From NCBI GenBank assembly GCA_964017235.1, contig OZ024935.1, positions 29,615,596 through 29,679,595 of the forward strand: a DNA stretch of 64,000 nt, in the 5' to 3' direction. Under the pieces are notes generated by a model. That model was not told the DNA's origin and searched no databases. It saw only the letters and a list, made by a program, of their open reading frames with translations. Origin of the DNA: Sabellastarte sp. h YS-2021 (taxonomy: Eukaryota; Annelida; Polychaeta; Sabellida; Sabellidae). Position numbers and translations under genes: made by a program. Every line of letters begins with the position of its first letter. The first letter of the stretch is position 1. This document shows positions 55,265 through 64,000 of this stretch, one piece after another.

Positions 55265-56240
55265 CCCTCATCCTGATGCATCACTAGAGGAAGCAAGACA
55301 TTTTTGAGAGGTACCAGCACCATTAATCATAAAGAATCAGTAGACGACACAAGACATTATTGTGAGGTGGCAGCACATCTAATCCTAATGCACCAGTAGA
55401 GGACAGAAGACAGTCTAGAGAGGTGCCAGCACTGTACAGACATTGTTGTGAGGTGACAACACTGTTCATTCTGAAGCACCAGTAGAAGACAGAAGACATT
55501 GTTGTGAGGTGACAACACCGTTGATTCTGAAGCACCAGTAGAAGACACAAGATATTGTTGTGAAGTGGCAACACCGTTCATTCTGAAGCACCAGTAGAAG
55601 ACACAAGATATTGTTGTGAGGTGACAACACCGTTCATTCTGAAGCACCAGTAGAAGACACAAGATATTGTTGTGAGGTGGCAACACTGTTCATTCTGAAG
55701 CACCAGTAGAAGACACAAGATATTGTTGTGAGGTGGCAACACCGTTCATTCTGAAGCACCAGTAGAAGACACAAGATATTGTTGTGAGGAGGCAACACTG
55801 TTCATTCTGAAGCACCAGTAGAAGACACAAGACATTGTTGTGAGGTGGCAACACCGTTCATTCTGAAGCACCAGTAGAAGACACAAGACATTGTTGTGAG
55901 GTGGCAACACCGTTCATTCTGAAGCACCAGTAGAAGACACAAGATATTGTTGTGAGGAGGCAACACTGTTCATTCTGAAGCACCAGTAGAAGACACAAGA
56001 CATTGTTGTGAGGAGGCAACACCGTTCATTCTGAAGCACCAGTAGAGGACACAAGATATTGTTGTGAGGTGGCAACACTGTTCATTCTGAAGCACCAGTA
56101 GAAGACACAAGACATTGTTGTGAGGTGGCAACACTGTTCATTCTGAAGCACCAGTAGAAGACACAAGACATTGTTGTGAGGTGGCAGCACTCCTCATTCT
56201 GAAGCATCGGTAGAGACAAGACATTGTGGAATGGCATGGT
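55265..56240 (+). repeat. 56-bp minisatellite, about 14 good units plus degenerate edges
   Basis: Unit: GTTCATTCTGAAGCACCAGT then AGAAGACACAAGAYATTGTT then GTGAGGTGGCAACACC. Regular spacing of 56 bp from about 55463 to 56194; units before and after are degenerate (TGATGCATCACTAGAGGAAG and similar). A single related piece, GATGAGGTGGCAGCACTG, lies near 59036. Minus-strand open frames here are by-products of the repeat. Confidence 0.97.
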
Positions 56241-56789
56241 CATTCATCCTGATACATCTATGATACATTTCTACATTTTCTGTGAGGTTGCAGCATCGTG
56301 TATAGTATACATTATACTTCTGCTTTATTTGCACTAGTTGCTAGAACTGGTATTGAGGTATTGAGCTTTATTCAAAACCATCAGTCCTTTTGTTCAGTGT
56401 TTTAAGTCCCACAACATCCCTGGTAATTACTTTCCATTCTTTTATTGAACTGTTTTTCTGGATTTGATTGTCCTGGGTAACATTGTCACTGAGGCCAGAG
56501 TGAGTAAAGTATATTAGATTTAATTTGTTTCTGGTGTGGTGCAGTATCGGTGATCCTAAATTTTGTTAGGCAGTTCATTAATTTCTCCTTTTAGCTCTCA
56601 TCCCTATCTCTGCACTTTTTTAAATCTTTGTTTTCCTATGGATTTCTTCCAAATCTGTGTTGCTTATGCCAGCAAATTATTTAGTCAGAAAGTTGCTTCA
56701 GATGTGGAAATGAAGTAGGTTTACCATAAGAAAGCTCATTTAATGTTATTTTGACTTTCTTGTAAAACTATTACTTTACTAAGGAAATA
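56241..56789. other. no feature recognised
   Basis: AT-rich spacer. Confidence 0.45.
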
Positions 56790-57010
56790 ATGGTTTTGAG
56801 TGCGTTTGTCTCTGTGCATGATTGCTCCAAAGCTAATTAATGCATCTTTATGAATTTTTTTTGTGGGTGGGACCTAACCAAAGTAAAAAGTAATTAGATT
56901 TTGGGAAAGATCCAGATCATACTCTGGATACAAAAACTCCTGAATTTTCAACAGTTCCATTTTCAATGATTCTTGATTTGTGGTTTAGGTTTAATTACAA
57001 TATGAAGATA
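56790..57010 (-). repeat. single copy of the 165-bp repeat family, inverse orientation
   Basis: On minus it reads TTTTTGTATCCAGAGTATGA then GATCTTTCCCAAAATCTAAT, matching blocks at 18860-19380 and 27980-28110. GCACAGACCTCTGCCAAGGT follows on its upstream side at 57018-57037. Confidence 0.7.
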
Positions 57011-57514
57011 CTCTGCTACCTTGGCAGAGGTCTGTGCTCTAGGAGTGCTTTCTAAACATTCAATATTCTAGATTCAACTGTAATTAACCACCCGCCTCTG
57101 CAAATATTTTCAGGTCATAAAAGGCATTAACATTAAACAAACCTTAATGAAACCATAATGATTTTTGTCTCCAATATTCTACAATTCTGAAATCACTAGC
57201 TTTCAAAAAGAATTTTGTAGGATTATTGTGACATTTGACACCTGTCATATCCATATTATAGCAATGAGAACCACAGAAACAAGCTATAAAATGCAAGTGT
57301 TGAGGTATTTTTCTATTTTTATTCAGAACAGCAACAGCTTACTATACAAATGGTGTCTCGTTTCAAATATAAGTTTTCTCAGGAACCTATTTGGTGTTAA
57401 AATACATACACAAGCGGCTCAGAAGTGGAATTTTAGTTGCAAATTTAATACAAAAATATCAGCTTAGTGAGGTATACTGCTAGAACTGACGAAAAGTGTG
57501 TCTACTTCCGGAGA
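57011..57514. other. no feature recognised
   Basis: The plus-strand frame 57165-57467 is open for 100 codons but has AT-driven composition and no recognised domain. Confidence 0.4.
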
Positions 57515-57655
57515 TCCTCATTGGTCTAGTAGTTAGCAAGTTTGGCATCTAATTACAGGCTGTCACCTCTGTAGGATTGAGTCACACAAGGGGCAATACT
57601 GCAAACGTGTCTCAATATTAACCTTGGTATTGAATGGGTGTAAAATCCCAACAAA
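57515..57655 (+). mobile_element. second tRNA-headed SINE type (degenerate)
   Basis: TCCTCATTGGTCTAGTAGTT then AGCAAGTTTGGCATC closely follows the 5' half of an Asp/Glu-type tRNA (A box TGGTCTAGTAGTTAGCA). The B-box position holds a degenerate AGGATTGAGTC. The unrelated tail has TTGAATGGGTGTAAAATCCC. The anticodon stem is not intact, so it is not a functional tRNA gene. Confidence 0.65.
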
Positions 57656-57714
57656 AGTTTCAACTTTGTTCAGGCTTTTAAGCAGTGACTGTGGAACACT
57701 TTGTACATAATATC

Positions 57715-58405
57715 ACAAGTAAGAGAAAGTATGTTCATGTAACACCCATCCTCAGCATTGCCTCTGGTTGCCTGTTAAGTACTGGTGCATGTTCAGAAAT
57801 GCAGCAATGGTCATATATTTCTCTGTGGCGGTCGTCCCAGCTATATTGGACCATCCCAGTCACTTGGCAGTTGCCCCGACAGCACCAGACGTAGTAACCC
57901 TGACTGTCAGTACCTGACACTTTCTCCTTTTCATTCTTCCCTCAACAAGTCAGTCAAATGCTTTGGATATAGATTTGCCTTCAATGCTTTAAGGTTTGGA
58001 ATGACTGTCCAAAGAATGTACAACATTCATTGCCTCCTTCAGCAAAAAGCTCAAAAACTTACTTTTTTGCAAAAGCCTATTTCCTATAGCCTACATTTTG
58101 CACCTTTCCTTAAACCTAGACATGGTGTTTATAATGCACGTAAAAGCCCAGCTGATGGTGTGTTTCTTGAGGTCCCACACTTTGCCACTTCAGTATTTAT
58201 GTCTACTAAGCATTTTGACCTCAGCTTTGCTTATGATACTCCAAAGATTTGGAATGGGTTGCCTGATGTACATTCGGCCACTTCTCCACTCATTCAGAAA
58301 GAAGCTCAAAACCTATCTCTTCGCACAAGCATATACACCTTGACTTCTTCCTTCCTGGTGTCTCTCTGTGGCACTGACCCCGCTATGTCTCATGTTAATG
58401 ATTAA
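57715..58405 (+). pseudogene. LINE reverse transcriptase C-terminal relic (CR1/L2-like)
   Basis: Contains HVTPIL then, after a shift, WLPVKYWCM (compare HITPxLxxLHWLPVxYR in CR1/L2 LINEs). Further on are KHFDLSFAYDTPKIWNGLPD and, in another frame, SFRKKLKTYLFAQAYTP, the usual LINE C-terminus. An earlier FKVWND then KSSKTYFFAKAYF near 57990-58085 looks like a second copy of the same end, so the relic contains a duplication or two stacked insertions. The 206-codon open frame here mixes these pieces and is not a real protein. Confidence 0.75.
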
Positions 58406-59000
58406 AGTTTTTCTGCTCGTTCTGTTTGATGTGCCTAGAGTCTGTCTTTAGATGGAGATTAAATGCTATAAAAATACTATAAAAATTAGAATCCCTCTTG
58501 GCCACCCCACCATCCCTGTCTTCTTGGGTATGACCTGGCTATGTTCAGTGGACCTAAAAATTATTCACTATGTTTATGTATTTATAATCTATTATTACCT
58601 TAGCCTGTCAGTGATAGAGATTAAGTACTATAAAAGTCCACATTATATTAGAAGCATTCAGTAATGACTCAGTAATTATAATTATTCGTGCCAAGAACAG
58701 TGTGATACTAGCTGATAATAAATTTTTTTAACACATTCTTCAGTTCTAAAACATCGGTAGGGATTGTCATTGGTATAGCATATTGACCCCTAGTTAAAGT
58801 GATAAGGACTTTTTTGGGGGTCCAATTTTGCAAAGAAAATCTTTTCCCATTTTTTCCTCTAAACTTTTTTTTTTGAACTGGAGTCTCCTGTATATTTCTA
58901 TGGTCAAAATTAAGTACTGTACTATGTTCAGCACCTAGAGCTTTTAATAGATTAGGTGCTATATAAATACTCGGTAATAATAATAATAATTTAAAGAGGT
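58406..59000 (+). repeat. LINE/SINE 3' tails and AAT microsatellite
   Basis: Three variants of a 3' tail occur: GAGATTAAATGCTATAAAAA, GAGATTAAGTACTATAAAAG, and TTAGGTGCTATATAAATACT followed by AATAATAATAAT. Such tails end many LINE and SINE families. Confidence 0.6.
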
Positions 59001-60299
59001 CACTTCTATTTGAGCATATTGGATGTTACATTCTGGATGAGGTGGCAGCACTGTGTAGAACATAAAATTCAATTTTAGATGCTGATATTGAAGGTCTACA
59101 GTCGAACCTGTGACGGGCAACCACCCTGGGGGAAATCCCAGAAGTGATTGCTGTTCACAGGTGGCTGGTCGCTAGGAATATGAAACAGAAGAAGTAAAAC
59201 TAATATCTTGTATGGAAATACCCGGTATTTATAGAATCCACAATATTATGGATGACATTTATAAACGTTAGGCAAGAAACTCTGTGTGTACACTTAAATT
59301 TAAATCGAGACTGTGAACAAAATATATGGTGAAAAGTTGTATTCGAATTTCACTATGTAAGTAATATTTAAATGTTAGATGGAACATTTCCTTTGTATTT
59401 TTAGGTTTTGATGATTGCATTTATAGTTTCAAAACACAATCAAATTGAAACGTTTGTGTCTTGTACATTACCTTATCAGTTTCAGATGTCCTCGAAATTA
59501 TTGTATTTCTAAAATTAACATTCATATATACTGAATTCTAGGGTACAAGAAGAGTTTTCATGACACAGTACTGAATGAAAATAAAAGTAATTACCCATAA
59601 CGTAGTGTTGCCTGCTGGCTAATCAACAAGGTCTTCCATGAGACAGTATTGAAACACAAACAAGAGCTTTGTTCTCAACTGTTCAGTAACCAGCTGAAAC
59701 TTAAATGTAAATTATAAATTACTTAAATTATGAAACAAATAATTTGCTTGTTTATCTGTACTACCTCATTATAAAAACATAAAGATATGGGTGTAGAACT
59801 GCACGTTTTACAGTGTGTTAGAAAGGAAGTCTTTCTTATAAACATGTACATGTGTATTTTATATATATATTCTGGACTTCCCGACACCACTGTTTGACAG
59901 TTGACAAAACATGTGATAGATAGTACTCTTATTGCACTTGTGATGCCTGTGGTGTCCCTATGTTTTTCTCTTGAAACTTAAATGTAATTTGCCTGTTGTA
60001 ATTGATGATATTGGTGATATAATGGTGATATTTGTGTAAACACATCATTTTTAACCCTAACCCTTGCAGACAATAATTCAGAATATTACTGTAGAATTAG
60101 TAGGCTACCCTATGGAAAAAGGATGCAGAACAATGTCATTGACATGAAAATACCATAGATGGTGGTCACAATGTGTACAAAAACACATACAACATACAAG
60201 GCTAAGTTTACATATAATAGTATAAACATATATTTATTCATACTTTGTACAATAAGATATATGTCGCTACTTTTGCATTTACTTTAATTATTATTCTAG
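59001..60299. other. AT-rich DNA with one small foldback
   Basis: An imperfect foldback at 59106-59162 pairs ACCTGTGA and TCACAGGT, with partial pairing inside. Otherwise nothing is recognised. Confidence 0.45.
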
Positions 60300-61200
60300 C
60301 TCAAAAAGGCCAAACCTTATGCAGGAAGCTAACTCCTGTGAAGAACACCCCACAAATGCAAGGTTTCAGATGGGTGGGCACACTTTTGAATTCATTCAAA
60401 TAGATCTACCTGTTATGTAGAAATATGAGTAAATTCTGTTGATCTGTCTTGCCCCCTCTTATGTAACATACACATTGGAAACATGATGCATCAACAGGCC
60501 TGTTTGTGCAGTGTGACATCTTAAATATACATGTTGTACTGAACCAAAACAGTAGATGAATCAACACACTATACAGTATGGGCTTCATTAAAACAACCAG
60601 GGAATACCTGAACATACTTTCTTGTTTGATGTTTGTTTTTAAGTGCAAGCTCCACAGATGAAGCGATCACATTTTTTGTGTGTGTTTTTTTTTGTTTTCA
60701 CCGGACTTTCATTAAAATTGTCATAGTGTAATCAGTACCTGTCTCTTTATTGAAGTTATGCAGCAATGGGTTATGTTTAGAACATGTACTACTTTGATGG
60801 TGACCATCTGCGTGCACTGCTTGTGTCGGTGATGGCTTTACAGCTTTCACAGATAGACTAAAACACTTTTTGGCCTTGTTCATAGTAGGAAATAAAAGCA
60901 CGAGACTTGTTTGTAACATAGTTAACCGGTTAAGACAAAGCAGTAAGGATAATTTACTTGGTAAACAATTTAGCAAAACCATGCCTGCCTTTTACAGTCT
61001 CTTCCTTGTCTTCACCCCAGTGCCTCAGTACATGGGTATCTGCCTCTACGAACTGGGTGTCAGGGGGGTACAATCTAGCCTGGGGTTGGGATAAGTTGGT
61101 GGCACACGCTTAGCAGTCTCTCTCACACCAGGGGTTGTAGGGAAAATACTAGTAGTTCGTGTGAACACTTCATCCTCTGGTTGTTCTGTGGGGGTTTCAT
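60300..61200 (-). other. coding-like decayed segment, family unknown
   Basis: On minus several short stretches look translated but lie in different frames: EDEVFTRTTSIFPTTPGVRE then TAKRVPPTYPNPRL (about 61160-61060), SVKAVKPSPTQAVHADGHHQ, KCDRFICGAC and KQESMFRYSLVVLMKP (down to about 60400). Stops and shifts separate them. It may be an old transposon or pseudogene; no domain is recognised. Confidence 0.3.
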
Positions 61201-62439
61201 TAGAATTCATCTAGGCAGTTTGCTAATATCCAGTATTTTTTTTTAAATTTTCCTTTTAACTTTAAATTTCTCCCACCATTCATTTTTTGTTGTTATTGCC
61301 CAAAATTGTCCTTTGAATAGATACAACTATTTTGCCTAATGTTTGAATTGTTACTTTAATTATTTTTGGACAACATAAAGGTAAAAAATACAGTGCTGTT
61401 AAAAGTTTTATCTCTTAATTTATATTATATTTTCTCATTTTATATTATTTTTGTTCTTGCTTTAGGTTTTTGCTGCATATGTTGGTTTTTTTCAGCCAGT
61501 TTGAATGAAGATTTCTTGTGTGACATTTACTAACAATTATGGCTATCATGTTAACATTGAAAGTGTAGATTCTGCTCACTTGGGATATAATCTTGTAAAA
61601 TTATTTGTACTCCTTTTTTGACACATGTAATTGCATTTAAATTATCACAGAACATATTTTGTGATTTAAAATGGATTCTTTCCTCTACTTAATTTGCCAC
61701 ACAGAGTAAACTCTTATGTAAATTTATTGCAAGCTATCATTCATTCTGTAATTATTATAATGGAATTGTATTCTTTTATATACAATTTGATTGCTTCTAC
61801 ATGTGTATTTAATATTTTTAACCTTTTCGGAATTTATGGAATAAAGGTATATTAAATTGTACCTGGTTAAACTAAAGTCCTCCATTTTTGCTGAAGTATT
61901 GTCTTGTCTGTGATGTCTTGAATATTAAAATGTTATATATTTGTTTTCTGCATTATTTTGAGAGGAAAGACCAATGGATGTTGAATACAGCAACTGGTCA
62001 GATACACATCCAGCTATTTGAAAGAAAAAATATTTGAATAGTAAGTAAAACTCTATATGATTAATCTTTGGTGTCACTGAAACTTTGAAACACTGCCTGA
62101 AGTTTTACCCTTTAATTGTAAGTTCAAAGTTTTTCCCCTTTAAAGCTTGAAATGGAAATTTATATATACTAATATGCGACAACCTCTTGAATGGTCTGAA
62201 CCATGGGAAAATAGTAAATTTTCACCAGTCTTATCAAGTTTCCATAGTTCTTCAGTTTCAGTTAATAAGCTATATGGTTCTTGCAGTAGGATAACATCTA
62301 TTTTGATATCATTAACCCGTTTTTGCTTAATTTTTCTGTCTCAAGCCTCCTATATTTAATGAAAGTGTGCTAAATTTCAAAATTAAATATACATTGCATT
62401 CAGTTATTTGACAAGTATTAACATATCACAGAACAATTT
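61201..62439. other. AT-rich spacer
   Basis: No gene recognised. The plus-strand frame 62147-62359 has no known domain. Confidence 0.45.
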
Positions 62440-62515
62440 TTTCCCTGTGGGTCCAGGGAAGTAGAATAGGACCAGCGTGTCTTACAGCATGTCGTAAGAG
62501 GCGACTAAATAGAGG
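62440..62515 (+). repeat. short SINE-like fragment
   Basis: CAGCGTGTCTTACAGCATGT then CGTAAGAGGCGACTAAAT. I recall this block as common in dispersed repeats of molluscs and some other invertebrates; it is listed on that basis and was not searched. Confidence 0.45.
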
Positions 62516-62807
62516 TGTGAATATTGTAGTACAATACGAACTTTGACTGGATTTTATTGATGCTTTATTTTATTTTACTCGTTTTGAGAATTGCATTCTA
62601 TTTATGGTTTGTACCTGTTTTATTGTTTCTGTCCCATTTGTTGTATATTCTTGTCAATTTTAATCTGTATATCTAGTGACGAGTTTTTTTATATTTGATC
62701 ATATTATACATATTGTTTAGTTAAAGTATTTCTAGTCTGTATTTATCCTTTCTCTAGTTTTTTTATGTCCATGTGTTTTATCCAAATATTGTTTGCTTAA
62801 TGCCTTT

Positions 62808-63100
62808 TACCCCATAGCCCTTAAGGGCTGTCAGGGTATTTTTTTCACCCATGGTGTCCGGATGGGCGGGTGGCGGGAAAAGTTTGTCTGGCCTGTATCT
62901 CAGAAACCGTTAAGTGTAGGAAGTTGATACTTGGTAGGGACATTGGTTAGGGGAAGTTGATATTTGGTAGGTTGGGGGTTATAGGTGTGCAACGTCATGG
63001 TGTGACCTGGATTTCACCTTTGATCTTGCATATCTGATGCTATTTTATCTCCCTACGGGGATATCTGATACTATTTTATATCTCTTATATCTATCTTATA
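62808..63100 (+). repeat. 5'-end-like segment of the hairpin family also at 31248
   Basis: A hairpin with a perfect 14-bp inner palindrome AGCCCTTAAGGGCT and outer TACCC/GGGTA arms (62808-62838) is followed by TTTTCACCCATGGTGTCC and CTGTATCTCAGAAACCGTTA, then GATACTTGGTAGG. The shared order with 31248-31400 marks one dispersed family. A second small hairpin, TATCTCC-CTAC-GGGGATA, lies near 63048. Confidence 0.65.
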
Positions 63101-64000
63101 TCTTTTTTATTTGAATCTTGGTTGTTGCACCTTTGGGTATCTTTTGATGTAGATTAAGCACTGTTAAAGTCATATTAGAATTTATTAAGGGTTTTACTTT
63201 TGCAACTTCCCATTGTAACAGATGGTATTTCATCAAGTGACCCACAGGCTTTGCCCCAACACCACACATAAGCATGTATTGCCACATTTGGTTGTATGGG
63301 TAATATTCAAAACATTCAAACCATAATTCGACCATTCAAAACAAAGATTAAAATGATAAAGGACTTAAATGTTCACACAAATGTATGAGGTCACTTTAGT
63401 ATGGTTGAACAATATCGAAAACATGCAAATCATAATTCAACTGTGCGAATTGTGCATGTGTAATTGTCTTACAGCTTCTAGACAAACAGACTGGCAGGAT
63501 CTTAATCTTTTCAACCCAATAGCATTTCTGTTGGTTGTGGTATGACGGATTGAGGCTAATTTCGAACCCTGTCTTGAATTGACCTATAATATATTGTCCA
63601 GGCATATCTCGGCAACTGTAAGGATATGGATTGCTGCAACTGATTATGAAATGTACTTTTACATAATTGTGATATTTCCATTGACACCTATTCTCCAGTT
63701 AATATATTGTACAGCTCCGTTATCTTTAGTTTACTGAATTGTCTTGTTTTAATACTTAATCTTTACATGCAGTTTCTTCTCTTAGATGTTATTTTCTCTA
63801 CTTAAACATTATTTGGTCACTGACACTGCTCTGAAAGAATCCCATTCTGTGTACTGTTTCACTACTTATATATCTTATCTTGTTGAAAACTATTTCCCCA
63901 GGCTGTGGGGTACAGGCATCTCTGTTTTTCGTCAGATGTTTTTTTATATATTTGTTCATGCAGTACATATTGTTTAGTTAATGTATTTATTCATTTTAAT
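63101..64000. other. no gene recognised to the window edge
   Basis: AT-rich DNA. GGCATATCTCGGCAACTGTA at 63601 is a weak copy of the shared motif. TTTCCCCAGGCTGTGGGGTA at 63893-63912 repeats the segment near 54600. Confidence 0.45.

Noticed and set aside
55323..55686. Minus-strand frames with repeated LLLVLQN-type peptides as a secreted or membrane repeat protein
   Set aside because: They are translations of the 56-bp minisatellite, which changes frame every unit.
57515..57590. Functional tRNA gene
   Set aside because: The anticodon and T arms do not pair and the B box is broken; it fits a SINE head or pseudogene.
57785..58405. 206-codon open frame as a novel gene
   Set aside because: It mixes pieces of a LINE C-terminus in several frames; the recognisable LINE motifs are partly in other frames.

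Overview
This is AT-rich animal nuclear DNA in which nearly all recognisable content is transposable elements and their tandem-repeat cargo. There is no operon structure, no rRNA gene and no CRISPR array. The mix is DIRS, PIF/Harbinger, MULE, CR1/L2-like LINE relics, tRNA-headed SINEs and Helentron-type non-autonomous elements with internal tandem arrays. That mix, plus a SINE tail close to GCGACGTTAAAA and a block reading GTCGTAAGAGGCGACTAA, suggests a marine lophotrochozoan, most likely a mollusc. The organism is an inference, not a demonstration.

Layout. 1-2831: AT-rich, no convincing gene. 2832-13608: a DIRS-type tyrosine-recombinase retrotransposon with inverted terminal repeats and an internal complementary region that matches the junction of its two ends. 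Its gag, RT/RNase H and recombinase frames are broken. A two-gene PIF/Harbinger transposon (3315-8147, TTA target duplication) sits inside its gag; both Harbinger genes are uninterrupted, so it looks younger than its host. 13609-23945: LINE 3' end, a Harbinger transposase fossil (minus strand), tandem repeats, an inverted-repeat MITE, and a MULE-type transposase fossil (minus strand) split by a SINE. 23945-26456 and 31871-38116: two copies of one Helentron-like non-autonomous element with 5' hairpin, asymmetric terminal inverted repeat, 3' hairpin and CTAG end. The second copy carries a third, related element (32230-35237). Between them lies a near-identical 726-bp tandem duplication. 38117-64000: mostly AT-rich DNA with SINEs, a TA-flanked MITE, poly-A hairpins, a 56-bp minisatellite, another LINE fossil and a few possible host exons (low confidence).

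How parts work together. The Harbinger has the usual two-protein arrangement: a DDE nuclease (3754-5058, plus) and a MADF DNA-binding partner (6157-7371, minus), converging on a repeat-rich centre, with repeat-dense subterminal zones at both ends. The DIRS carries gag, RT/RNase H and tyrosine recombinase in the standard order.

The most interesting signal is a degenerate motif of about 45 bp (TAACTC or TATCTC, then AAAAC or AACCGT, then a GATTT/AAATTT stretch). It recurs in at least ten repeat families that otherwise look unrelated, as leader, as tandem-array core and as single copies, on both strands.
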